DNA from: JBMNTP01 sp050945795
Lineage (GTDB): Bacteria; Bacillota; Clostridia; Christensenellales; MGBC116941
DNA: 64,000 nucleotides
Direction of reading: 5' to 3'
NCBI GenBank assembly: GCA_050945795.1
Contig: JBMNTP010000001.1
Coordinates: 186,001-250,000 of the forward strand
Below, one piece after another: positions 15,217-23,578 of the stretch. Made by a program: the position numbers and the translations under genes. Under the pieces are notes generated by a model. That model made no database searches and had not been told where the DNA came from. It was given only the letters and a program-made list of their open reading frames with translations. Numbering within the stretch: position 1 is the first letter of the stretch; the number at the start of each line of letters is the position of its first letter.

Positions 15217-17778
15217 CTATTTTGTGTCGTACCAGCTTATTCCGCTTTTTATATGCACTTCAATCGGCACGCTAAGCTTCATAACGCCCTCCATGCATTC
15301 GCGAAGTATACTGGTTACTTTGGCCTCCTCGGCCTTTGGCGCTTCAACTATAAGTTCGTCATGCACCTGCAGTATCAGCCGGGCTGAAAATCCTCCATCC
15401 TCCAGCCGACGCGCCGTCTCAATCATAGCCAGCTTTATCATATCCGCCGCAGTACCCTGCACCGGCATATTAAGCGCTATTCTCTCGCCAAAAGAACGTA
15501 CGTTATAATTAGGCGACTTAAGCTCAGGCAACGGCCTTCTTCTGCCCATAAGCGTAGCTACATAGCCGTCCGCCCTGCCCTTTTCAACTATTTCTTTCAT
15601 ATACCTCTTAACGCCGGTATATTTTGATAGATACCCGTCTATATATTCTTTGGCCAGCTTCCTGCTTATGCCAAGGTTTCTGCTAAGGCCAAAGTCGCTT
15701 ATGCCATAAACAATGCCGAAGTTTACCGCTTTGGCGGCATCCCTCTGCTCGGGCGATACATCAGCGAGCGGTACGGAGAAAACTTCCGCTGCAGTTCTTG
15801 AATGTATGTCCTGATTTTTGATAAAAGCGTCGCGCATTATTTCATCGTCGGCTAGATGCGCGAGTATCCTAAGCTCTATCTGCGAATAGTCGGCGTCTAT
15901 AAGTATATGTCCCTCCGCCGCCTTAAACGCCCGCCTTATCTCGCGGCCAAGCGGCGTTCTTACAGGTATGTTCTGAAGGTTTGGCTCTATCGACGACAGC
16001 CTGCCGGTAGACGCTACCGTCTGCACAAAACGAGTATGCACTCTGCCGTCTTTTTGCGGCATAAGGCCGGATATATATGTGCTTTTAAGCTTTGATACCT
16101 GCCGCCAATCGATAACCCTTTGTATAATAGGGTGAGCGTCTAGCAAGCCTTCAAGCACCTCAACATCTGTGGAGTATCCCGACTTAGTCTTTTTAGACGC
16201 CGGCAGCCCCAGCTCTTCAAAAAGAACTACGCCCAGCTGTTTTGGAGAGCCTATGTTGAATTCATGGCCGGCTAAAGCGTATATATCCATTTGCAGCGAG
16301 GCGATATCTTCTGAAAACCTTTCGTCAAGCTTTAATAGCTCGGCCTTGTCAACGCCAAATCCCGCCTTCTCCATATCAAATAGCACGCTTGTAAGCGGCC
16401 TTTCAAGCGTTTCATAAAGCTCTTTAAGCTCGTGCTGCTCAAGCGCCGCTATAAGCTCTTTTTCAAGCAGCAGCATCGCCGCGCCCGAAGCCTCTATAGA
16501 AAGGTATTTTTCGCATATCGCGTTAAGCTCATATTTGCCCGCCGCCGGATCTATAAGCCATGCCGCTAACGCCAAATCGAAGCAGTCGCCGCCAAGGCTT
16601 ATACCGTCCTCCTCAAGCGCGTGCCGCGTGTCTTTATCAGATAGCAGCACTTTGTATATATTTTTATTCTCTAAAAGCGGTTTAAGCGCCAGGAGCGCCT
16701 CACCGCGTGATAATCCATCGTCTATAAGAGTGCGCGACAGGCTTATATCATAGCTTTTACCGCTCTCAAAAGCCAAAAATACGCTGTCCGCCATATGGAA
16801 GGCCATTTTCGCCTCTTTAGCCGCTCCTTTTACCAATTCAAGCAGCGCGGCCTCCTCGTTTATAACAATAGCCTCTTCACATTCAAATTCTTTTTTATCA
16901 TCATTTTCTTGACCGGCTGTGCTCTCTAGCCTTTTTAGTATAGAGCGCATACCCAGCTTTTCAAGTACGGCGCGGGACGCTTCTGTATAAAGAGCGGATA
17001 TCGCGCAGTCTGAAACGCCCTTGTCAAGCGGGGTATCTGTTTTTATAGTTGCTATCTCCCTACTCAACCGAGCCTGGTCGGCGTATTCTTTAAGTCTTTC
17101 CCTAAGCTTTGGCCCGTCGGCCTGCTGCGAGTTTTCGAGCACGCCTTCAAGGCTATCAAACCTATGGAGTAGCTTTAAAGCCGTCTTTTCGCCTACTCCC
17201 GGCACACCGGGAATATTGTCGGACGAATCGCCCATAAGCCCTTTAAGGTCAATCATTTTATCCGGAGAAAGTCCGTATCGCTCCATAAGCGCCGCCTCGT
17301 CATACATATCGGTGTCGCTTATGCCTCTTCTCATAAGCATAACGCTGGTATAAGGCGATACCAGTTGCAGCGCGTCCTTATCCCCCGTCATAAGCACAGC
17401 CGGTATACCGGCTTTCGCCGCTTCCACAGCCAGCGTGCCGAGTATATCGTCGGCCTCATGCCCTTCCGATTCAAATACCGCTATGCCCATAGCGCCAAGC
17501 AGCTCGCGCATCATATCAAACTGCGGTTTTAGCTCGTCCGGCGTTTCGCGCCGCCCTTCTTTATATTCTGGGTATTTTTCATGCCTAAAGGTAGGGCCAT
17601 GCATATCAAACGCTACCGCGACATGGTCCGGACGCTGCTCCTCCATGGCTTTTAAAAGCATAGACATAAACCCGTGTATAGCGTTTGTATATTGCCCATC
17701 GGGGCTTGTAAGCAAAGGTAGCGCGTGGAACGCCCTGTGCATAACGCTGTTGCCGTCAACGACCAGCAGACGGGACAT
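15217..17778 (-). CDS. polA: DNA polymerase I
   Basis: The 853-residue enzyme has an N-terminal 5'-3' exonuclease (residues 1-290, starting LLVVDGNSVMHRAF), a middle 3'-5' exonuclease-like domain and a family A polymerase domain. Polymerase motifs are DADYSQIELR (A), RDAAKAVNFGIVYG (B) and QVHDELIVEAP (C). The middle domain lacks the DxE of active proofreading enzymes: the equivalent stretch reads FHMADSVFLAF. Proofreading is therefore probably lost, as in many Gram-positive Pol I proteins. ATG 17778 has GGAGG five bases upstream; the 29-codon in-frame extension lacks this support. It heads the operon with coaE. Confidence 0.96.
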   Translation of the reverse strand: MSRLLVVDGNSVMHRAFHALPLLTSPDGQYTNAIHGFMSMLLKAMEEQRPDHVAVAFDMHGPTFRHEKYPEYKEGRRETPDELKPQFDMMRELLGAMGIAVFESEGHEADDILGTLAVEAAKAGIPAVLMTGDKDALQLVSPYTSVMLMRRGISDTDMYDEAALMERYGLSPDKMIDLKGLMGDSSDNIPGVPGVGEKTALKLLHRFDSLEGVLENSQQADGPKLRERLKEYADQARLSREIATIKTDTPLDKGVSDCAISALYTEASRAVLEKLGMRSILKRLESTAGQENDDKKEFECEEAIVINEEAALLELVKGAAKEAKMAFHMADSVFLAFESGKSYDISLSRTLIDDGLSRGEALLALKPLLENKNIYKVLLSDKDTRHALEEDGISLGGDCFDLALAAWLIDPAAGKYELNAICEKYLSIEASGAAMLLLEKELIAALEQHELKELYETLERPLTSVLFDMEKAGFGVDKAELLKLDERFSEDIASLQMDIYALAGHEFNIGSPKQLGVVLFEELGLPASKKTKSGYSTDVEVLEGLLDAHPIIQRVIDWRQVSKLKSTYISGLMPQKDGRVHTRFVQTVASTGRLSSIEPNLQNIPVRTPLGREIRRAFKAAEGHILIDADYSQIELRILAHLADDEIMRDAFIKNQDIHSRTAAEVFSVPLADVSPEQRDAAKAVNFGIVYGISDFGLSRNLGISRKLAKEYIDGYLSKYTGVKRYMKEIVEKGRADGYVATLMGRRRPLPELKSPNYNVRSFGERIALNMPVQGTAADMIKLAMIETARRLEDGGFSARLILQVHDELIVEAPKAEEAKVTSILRECMEGVMKLSVPIEVHIKSGISWYDTK

Positions 17779-17920
17779 TTTATCCTCCATCTCGCGGCCG
17801 GGAAAGCTTTTAGCCCGGCGCGGCTTTAATATCGCTATTATTGGTTTTGCAATTGATTTTAACACATGGATGCCCTAAAATCAAACGCCGCCGCTCCCCC
17901 TCCCGCCGCTTAAAACATGC

Positions 17921-17952
17921 TAAAAACCGACGGTTTCGCGCCGTCGGCTTTA
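17921..17952 (-). terminator. Terminator after the SIMPL gene
   Basis: GCCGACGG and CCGTCGG form a stem; read on the minus strand it is followed by TTTTTAG. It ends the sigma-SIMPL transcript before polA. Confidence 0.8.
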
Positions 17953-17983
17953 GCGGCTAATCTCAAAAACATACTATAAAAAT

Positions 17984-18736
17984 CTATTCTATTTCAAACG
18001 ATACTGTGACATTGGCGGTTATTGTCATATTTCCCGGCGTTATCTGCGTCGATACCGCCTCGCTCTTGTCCGCCGCCGCTCTTTCATACTCAACCCACGG
18101 CTCAACAGGCGAGGAATAACCGCTTTCGCTTATAGATACCGCCTTACCGAGCGTTACTCCGGCGCTGTCCGCCATAACCTGTGCGCGCAACTTAGCGTTT
18201 TCCACAGCCTGCGCCAGCGCTTCATTTTCCGCCGCCTTTTTATCAACTAAGCTAAAAGATACCCCGTATATGCGGTTTGCCCCGTTTTGCCCCGCAACGT
18301 CGAGCACTTCGCCTACGCTTTCTATATCCCGAATAGTCAGTTTAAGGCTGTTCCGGCATTCGTATTTTGATAATACCTGCCTGTTGTTGACCCAGTCGTA
18401 TACCGGGGAAAGCGTGAAATTGGCGGTTTCCATATCGTCTTTGCTTATTCCGTATTTTGTCAGCTCCGTTATGACATCCTGCATCTTATCCGCGTTGTCC
18501 TTTTGAGCGTCCTTTGAGGCTTTGGCATACGTTATAACCTCAACGTTGGCATAAGCGACATCCGGCTCTTTTTCAACCTCAGCCGCCGCGCTGACGGTTA
18601 TAGCGCTCATCTTTTCGCTTTGCTCCAGTATTATTCTTTGCGGCGCTGTATTGGATGATGAGGCCGGCTCATTGGCAGCGCATCCTGAGAATAATATAAG
18701 CGAAACCGCAACCAGTGATAAAACAATTTTTTTCAT
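17984..18736 (-). CDS. SIMPL-domain (DUF541) lipoprotein
   Basis: The 250-residue protein begins with a signal peptide and lipobox LFSGC, then carries the SIMPL/DUF541 fold, visible as TVSAAAEVEKEPDVAYANVE near the start and VTVSFEIE at the end. SIMPL proteins are periplasmic or surface proteins of poorly known function, linked in some bacteria to oxidative or envelope stress. ATG 18736 is set by GGAGG eight bases upstream, seven codons inside the longest frame. It lies 66 bases after an ECF sigma factor gene on the same strand, so it may belong to that sigma factor's own operon or regulon. Confidence 0.88.
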   Translation of the reverse strand: MKKIVLSLVAVSLILFSGCAANEPASSSNTAPQRIILEQSEKMSAITVSAAAEVEKEPDVAYANVEVITYAKASKDAQKDNADKMQDVITELTKYGISKDDMETANFTLSPVYDWVNNRQVLSKYECRNSLKLTIRDIESVGEVLDVAGQNGANRIYGVSFSLVDKKAAENEALAQAVENAKLRAQVMADSAGVTLGKAVSISESGYSSPVEPWVEYERAAADKSEAVSTQITPGNMTITANVTVSFEIE

Positions 18737-18802
18737 AATAAAAACCTCCGTTACCATTATGCCAGTTTGACGGAGGCGGTTTATAAATTGTTCCGCTTAA
18801 AA

Positions 18803-19351
18803 TTATACAACGCCTTTTTCAAGCAGCAGCGCCTTAAGCTTCAGCCTTGAGCGGTTTATGCGCGATTTAACCGTGCCTATGTTTATTTGCAGCGCCGCGG
18901 CTATTTCCTCATAGCTTAGCCCTTCTATATCCCTTAGAATTATTATCTCCCTTGATTTTGGATCCAACATCTTTATGCATTCAGCTATCGCCCGCCCCTG
19001 CTCATGCCGTTCCGCTTCTTCTTCGGGCGAAAGCCCGCTATCCGCTATGGCCAGTCCCATTTCATTAAGCGCGTCGAGCGATGTGGCAGCTTTTTTCCTG
19101 CGTATCATATCTATGCATATATTGTAAGTTATTCTGTACAGCCATGAGGAAAAAGAGCACTCTCCCCTGAACGCCCCTATAGCCCTGTATGCTTTTATAA
19201 AAGCGCCTTGAACGGCATCTCTAGCATCCTCAGCGTTTCCAACCAGCCTCAAAGCCAAAGAATAAGACATAGCCTCATTCATAAGCGCCAGCTGTTCAAA
19301 CGCGCTCATATCGCCGTTTACAGCATTATTGAGCAGCTGCTTTTCCTCCAT
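18803..19351 (-). CDS. ECF-type RNA polymerase sigma factor
   Basis: The 182-residue product has only sigma regions 2 and 4. Region 2 contains DARDAVQGAFIKAYR and the SSWLYRITYNICIDMIRR core. Region 4 is a helix-turn-helix with GLSYEEIAAALQINIGTVKSR. ATG 19351 follows GGAGG by five bases. ECF factors usually have an adjacent anti-sigma; here the next gene is a SIMPL lipoprotein, and the only zinc-finger anti-sigma-like gene in the window is at 5599. The signal it answers to is unknown. Confidence 0.93.
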   Translation of the reverse strand: MEEKQLLNNAVNGDMSAFEQLALMNEAMSYSLALRLVGNAEDARDAVQGAFIKAYRAIGAFRGECSFSSWLYRITYNICIDMIRRKKAATSLDALNEMGLAIADSGLSPEEEAERHEQGRAIAECIKMLDPKSREIIILRDIEGLSYEEIAAALQINIGTVKSRINRSRLKLKALLLEKGVV

Positions 19352-19498
19352 CACAACCTCCCGACTGAATAGCCATACCGATATAATATACTAACACCGC
19401 CATTATTTCAATAAACTGCTTTCCTATATTTATTGCCGATGCTTTTTTACATATTGCAAACGCTATGCCGATATGATAATATATTTTGTGTTCTATAA

Positions 19499-19584
19499 GC
19501 CGAAGTGGTGGAATGGCAGACGCGCCGGACTCAAAATCCGGTGTCCGCGAGGACGTGTGGGTTCAAGTCCCACCTTCGGCACCA
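19499..19584 (+). tRNA. tRNA-Leu (anticodon CAA)
   Basis: Acceptor stem GCCGAAG/CTTCGGC, encoded CCA, long variable arm and T-arm GGTTCAAGTCC are present. The anticodon stem CCGGA/TCCGG encloses CTCAAAA, giving CAA for UUG codons. TATGATAAT just upstream could be a -10 box, but no well-spaced -35 was found. Confidence 0.96.
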
Positions 19585-19776
19585 GTTACTTTTTCTTTAC
19601 AAAAAGAAAGAGTAACCAAAAAGAAACGTATATCGCGAATCATATTTGTGGTTCGCGGCATTTTTTTCCCGCGTCTATGCCCTTATGGTTACGGGCACCA
19701 GTCACTCTTTCTTTGCAAAAAACAACCAAAAAGAAACGTATATCGCGAATCATATTTGTGGTTTGCGGTATTTTTT
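19585..19776 (+). repeat. Two tandem two-hairpin modules behind tRNA-Leu(CAA)
   Basis: The tRNA CCA is followed directly by a hairpin, GTTACTTTTTCTTT...AAAGAAAGAGTAAC. Next comes a near-identical block, CCAAAAAGAAACGTATATCG plus about 30 more bases, at 19615 and again at 19726. Both end in a weak stem and a run of seven T. The second copy starts with GGGCACCAGTCACT, echoing the tRNA tail GGCACCAGTTACT, as if the duplication had included the last bases of the tRNA. Confidence 0.8.
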
Positions 19777-19861
19777 TGCCCGCTCCATGCCCCTTATAGC
19801 CGCCGGTACTAGAAAATCGCCTTAGATAGGCGCTTTATCTATTTGTAAATAATCCATTTAA

Positions 19862-19891
19862 AAAGCCCGTCGATTTTAATCAACGGGCTTT
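19862..19891 (-). terminator. Terminator after the C39-like lipoprotein gene
   Basis: AAAGCCCGT pairs with ACGGGCTTT. On the minus strand the stem is followed by TTTTTAAA. Confidence 0.8.
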
Positions 19892-19928
19892 GTTTATTCG
19901 CGGCAAGTTGGGCCGGGTCGAAGGGCCG

Positions 19929-20726
19929 TTACTGCTTTGGAGTCGCTACGATAAAGCACATTTCGTTCAATTCCGCTTCATCAAAGAAATTATAAAAAGT
20001 AAAGTTGTAGATAAAGCGTTCGGCGCCGTATACACCATAGCCGTCCTGATTGTGATCGGTGGTATCATAAGGATCGGCCACTATAATCACATCGTCTTGG
20101 GGGGTTTTGGTACCCATGGTATCATAACCTATGATAACCTGCCAGTGTCCGCCCCAGTCGTTCCAACCTATCATTATGGGCTTGCCCTCAGCTAGCGTCT
20201 CTTTTATGTAATCAAGCGTAAACACATCATAGACGTTGTCAACGCAGTCAAAGGTGGTGTAAAGATCAAAGCCACCGGCGCCCTCGAAGATTTCTATTGC
20301 CTGCCTAAGGCTGGTCGCCCCCGGCTCTACGCCGTTGCTACGGTATTTTGCAAGGCTTTCTTCGTTGTAATCGTCCAGCGCGTCATACCAGTCTAGCACC
20401 ATAAGGACGCTGGATACTCCACAGCTCCACTCGCTAGTCTGCTGCTGAGTTTTAAATTTTGTGAGAATTGTAAGGGTGTCTGTGCTCTCCATGTTGTAAA
20501 AATCAAGAGTGCTAAAGTAAGGACTGTCTTTATGGTCGCCATCACGCTCAACGCTATCCGCGCCATATTCGGCGTCCAAATCCACAGTATAGGGGATTTT
20601 CATCTCATCTGAGTAGTTGCCGCTAGGACGAGCATCTTTTGCGGCGTCAGACTCCTGCACCACGGCTGATTTGCAGCCAGGCAGGGCAAGGCAAAGAAAT
20701 AAAAACAATACAATTAATTTTTTCAT
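19929..20726 (-). CDS. C39-like papain-fold lipoprotein
   Basis: The 265-residue protein has a lipoprotein signal with lipobox LPGC and a peptidase C39-like domain. The putative nucleophile is in EWSCGVSSVLMVLDWYD, the histidine in GGHWQVIIGYD, and a later ADPYDTTDH segment supplies a possible acidic residue. Such surface proteins may cleave peptides, but no substrate is known, and no bacteriocin or ABC exporter domain is attached. ATG 20726 is supported by AAAGGAA upstream; the longer frame has no site. It is a single-gene unit with its own terminator. Confidence 0.8.
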   Translation of the reverse strand: MKKLIVLFLFLCLALPGCKSAVVQESDAAKDARPSGNYSDEMKIPYTVDLDAEYGADSVERDGDHKDSPYFSTLDFYNMESTDTLTILTKFKTQQQTSEWSCGVSSVLMVLDWYDALDDYNEESLAKYRSNGVEPGATSLRQAIEIFEGAGGFDLYTTFDCVDNVYDVFTLDYIKETLAEGKPIMIGWNDWGGHWQVIIGYDTMGTKTPQDDVIIVADPYDTTDHNQDGYGVYGAERFIYNFTFYNFFDEAELNEMCFIVATPKQ

Positions 20727-20819
20727 GCTAATTTCCTTTACAAAAAAATTTAATTGTACCTGTATAAGGCAACGCTTAACGCTGCCCAAACAAACCCGCC
20801 TTAATTGTATTATTTATTA

Positions 20820-21479
20820 GATTGGGGAAGACCCCCGCATTTTATTTATCCAATTTCCGGTCGTTTACCTGCGTTTTATATAGTAATTTGTCCGTATTTG
20901 CAGGAACGGTCTACTTTTAATACGCTCATGTTGTTTTATACAAGTACTCGTGGGTCACCGCCCACTGAACCCACAGGACAATGCCTGCGCTATAAAATTT
21001 CGAGCCCGCTTTTGGACTCCGACATGAGGTGCGCTATCCGCGCTTGGCCATCGACCCAAACCTCCCGCTTTGCCAGAAATCATTATAGCAAAATACTATC
21101 AAAAAACAATAGATATGAGAATAATTTATTTAATTATTTTATGGTAAAATATTACTTGGTCTTTCCGATAGAGAAACGCTTATATATCTATGTTTTAGGC
21201 AGCCACAAAGTCGCCGTTCTTTGGCAAGTTCGCTGCATTTAGGGCATCTTTAAAATGACAATAAAAGGGCGGCTGGTGTATAATTTTCTGCAAACTTAGA
21301 GCACTATCTTTCCTAATGGATAGAAAGGAGTATAATACAGATAAAAGGATTTCATGTTGTCAGCAGATGATATATATTATTTCGCCAAAACTCACATGAG
21401 AGATGTGTAACTGACATTAGGCTTATAGCGAATAGTCCGCTGTATGTTCGCTTTGGAATTAAGAGGGAGATGAACTCTA
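20820..21479. other. Gene-poor stretch, nothing recognised
   Basis: A 145-codon plus-strand frame (20805-21242) has no ribosome-binding site and mixed composition, so it was not called. Minus-strand fragments around 20990-21075 read like short pieces of a protein end but have no complete frame. A possible 18-codon frame at 21354-21410 is too short to judge. Confidence 0.3.
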
Positions 21480-22109
21480 GTGCCAATTGATTATAAAAAG
21501 ACCGAGAAAGGCTTGTACCAACCAAAGACAACCCCCTCCATAATTGATGTGCCGGAAATGGTTTTCATAGCTATCGATGGCAAAGGTGACCCCAACACAA
21601 GCGAGGAATACGCCGCCGCTATCAAAGTACTATATGGTTTGTCGTATGCGATTAAAATGAGCAACAAGTCAACTTTAGAGTATGTTGTTCCACCTTTAGA
21701 GGGCTTTTGGAGCGTTGCCGATAAAACTTTCAAGGGCGGCGGCGCGCCAATAACCGATAAAAGCAAATTTGAATGGACTACGCTTATCCGCCAGCCGGAA
21801 TTTGTAACCGAGGATGTTTTCCGAATAGCCAAAACCGCATTGGCAAAGAAAAAGCCGGATCTTAACACCTCAAAAGCTCGACTCTCTAAAATAAACGAAG
21901 GGTTGTGCGTTCAAGTGATGCATATTGGTTCATATGACAATGAACCGGCAACAATCGCTTTAATGGATAAATATGCTATCGAAAACGAATATGTGGTCGA
22001 TATTGGCAACGGCCGACGGCATCACGAAATTTATCTCTCTGATCCTCGAAAGGTGGCTCCGGAGAAATTGAAAACTATAATCAGGCATCCCATCAAAAAG
22101 CTTAACTAA
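21480..22109 (+). CDS. GyrI-like small-molecule-binding domain protein
   Basis: The 209-residue product matches the stand-alone GyrI-like family. Visible features are the opening FIAIDGKGDPN, a middle EFVTEDVFRIA stretch, and a C-terminal half with VMHIGSYDNEP and GRRHHEIYLSDPRKV. These proteins share the effector-binding fold of BmrR-type regulators but lack the DNA-binding domain, and may bind or hydrolyse small toxic molecules. The start is GTG 21480 with AGAGGGAGA about eight bases upstream. It lies before the T-box operon and is not co-transcribed with it. Confidence 0.85.
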   Translation: MPIDYKKTEKGLYQPKTTPSIIDVPEMVFIAIDGKGDPNTSEEYAAAIKVLYGLSYAIKMSNKSTLEYVVPPLEGFWSVADKTFKGGGAPITDKSKFEWTTLIRQPEFVTEDVFRIAKTALAKKKPDLNTSKARLSKINEGLCVQVMHIGSYDNEPATIALMDKYAIENEYVVDIGNGRRHHEIYLSDPRKVAPEKLKTIIRHPIKKLN

Positions 22110-22212
22110 AAGAAGCAAATATTACAGATTGCCTTTTTTCCTCGCTATATTTTTAATCTACCCCATGCGCACATTACTTCTACTATGCAGCAGACTATTT
22201 TTTAGTGGCATA

Positions 22213-22241
22213 TTGACAAGTCTTTTATATAATGTTAAAGT
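22213..22241 (+). promoter_or_regulatory. Candidate promoter of the T-box operon
   Basis: TTGACA (22213-22218), a 17-base spacer and TAAAGT (22236-22241) place a start near 22248, immediately ahead of T-box stem I. A TATAAT at 22228 is only nine bases from the TTGACA and was not used. Confidence 0.5.
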
Positions 22242-22249
22242 ACACTTGA

Positions 22250-22535
22250 AAAAGAATATGCAAACCGTTGATGCAGAGAAAAATCGGTAACGACCGGCAG
22301 CCGAAATGGCGAACGGTTCTGATCCTCCCAGAGAGCGGGCGATGGTGTGAATCCCGCAGGTGATGCCGAATAATATGGACTGCAGAGGGCGGCGTTAAAT
22401 GCGCCGACGCTAGACCCGCGTAAGAGGTCAGGGATATGCTGGTATCCTGTAAGAGAGCTTTTTTTGAAGCTAAAACAAGGTGGCACCGCGGATTATTTCG
22501 CCCTTGATTGTTTAATACAATCGAGGGCTTTTTTA
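22250..22535 (+). promoter_or_regulatory. T-box riboswitch, tryptophan specifier (UGG)
   Basis: The leader has a stem I with apical GATGGTGTGA loop (near 22341-22350) and the conserved T-box AACAAGGTGGCACCGCG (22474-22490). A terminator stem GCCCTTGATTG/CAATCGAGGGC (22500-22528) ends in TTTTTT. The lower stem TGCAG/CTGCA brackets an internal loop whose 3' side ends TGG-A, so the specifier is UGG at 22376-22378 (Trp). The T-box bulge TGGC would pair with an acceptor end GCCA, fitting the G discriminator base of bacterial tRNA-Trp. Uncharged tRNA-Trp should therefore switch on the downstream operon. The specifier is my manual assignment. Confidence 0.9.
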
Positions 22536-22558
22536 TTGGAAAGGGAAAGAATATTATT

Positions 22559-23539
22559 ATGAGTAAAAATAAAGTGTATGAAAACAAAGTTGTAATTATA
22601 GGCGCCGGGCATGTCGGCTCACACTGCGCTTTAGCGCTCGCCACGCAGGAGCTGTGCAAAGAAATTATCCTTGTGGATATTAACAATGCCAAAGCTTCAG
22701 CTCACGCGGAGGACATCGCCGACGCGCTTATATTCCCCTGCCGCCATGTATCTGTGCGCCAGGGCGAGCTTAAAGAATGCGCCGACGCCGCCATCGTCAT
22801 AATAGCGATTGGTCAGCCGTATCGGCAGGGGCAGACCCGCCTTGATTTAATCGATGATTCTATTCGCATGATTCACGAGCTAATAAACGACCTTCGCGCT
22901 GTCGACGTTGGCGGCATCGTTATAACTATCACAAATCCCGCCGACATAGTGGCAGACTATGTGCGCCGGGGGCTCGGTCTTCCTCGTGAGCGGGTTTTTA
23001 GCACCGGCACATTGCTTGATACAGCGCGCCTAGTACGTATTTTATCTAATAAGAGCGGTGTTAGCCCTTCCTCTATACAGGCTTATGTAATGGGCGAACA
23101 CGGCGCTTCCGCTATGATTCCCTTTTCGCTGGCGCGTATAGGAGCTCTTGATTATAAAGCATATGGCATAGATAAAAAGTACGTGCTTGAGCTTACCCGC
23201 TCTATAGGCATGGAGATTATAGGCGGAAAGCTAAGTACGGAATTCGGTATAGGTCAGGTCAGCGCTATGCTGTGCCGCTGTATACTGCGCGATGAAAAGC
23301 AGATACTGCCGCTTTCGGTGCTGCTTGATGGAGAATACGGCCAGCATGATCTACATGCCGGAGTGCCCTGTCGAGTCGGGCGCGGCGGTGTGGAATCCAT
23401 AATCGAACTGCCGCTTACAACCGAAGAACAAGCCATGTTCGATAACTCTTGTGATGTGATACGCCGCTACCAACATCGCGCCTTCGAGATAGCGCCTCTT
23501 GATCGTCGATGGCGAAGCGATAAATCAGATAAGCGGTAA
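22559..23539 (+). CDS. LDH-family L-2-hydroxyacid dehydrogenase, substrate unassigned
   Basis: This is an NAD-dependent lactate/malate dehydrogenase-type enzyme of 326 residues with the Rossmann motif GAGHVGSH. The catalytic set is intact: Arg in GQTRLDL, Asp and Arg in LLDTARLVR, and His181 in GEHGAS. The residue that sets substrate choice (Gln102 in lactate, Arg in malate dehydrogenases) aligns with Tyr88, in GQPYRQGQTR. A bulky or aromatic 2-oxoacid is therefore more likely than pyruvate. It is the first gene after a tryptophan T-box and precedes a TrpXYZ-type importer, so an indole or other aromatic hydroxy/oxo acid is my inference. ATG 22559 follows GGAAAGGGAAAG. Confidence 0.88.
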   Translation: MSKNKVYENKVVIIGAGHVGSHCALALATQELCKEIILVDINNAKASAHAEDIADALIFPCRHVSVRQGELKECADAAIVIIAIGQPYRQGQTRLDLIDDSIRMIHELINDLRAVDVGGIVITITNPADIVADYVRRGLGLPRERVFSTGTLLDTARLVRILSNKSGVSPSSIQAYVMGEHGASAMIPFSLARIGALDYKAYGIDKKYVLELTRSIGMEIIGGKLSTEFGIGQVSAMLCRCILRDEKQILPLSVLLDGEYGQHDLHAGVPCRVGRGGVESIIELPLTTEEQAMFDNSCDVIRRYQHRAFEIAPLDRRWRSDKSDKR

Positions 23540-23578
23540 ATAATATTTGAATTTTTATATATTGAAAGAGGTATTTCT

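Noticed and set aside
19473..19812. Two overlapping 108-codon frames across tRNA-Leu(CAA)
   Set aside because: They read through the tRNA and the tandem repeat; no ribosome-binding site or family pattern.
20805..21242. 145-codon plus-strand frame
   Set aside because: No ribosome-binding site, mixed amino-acid composition and no recognisable motif.
22228..22233. TATAAT close to the TTGACA of the T-box operon
   Set aside because: Only nine bases separate them; TAAAGT at 22236 has the correct 17-base spacing.
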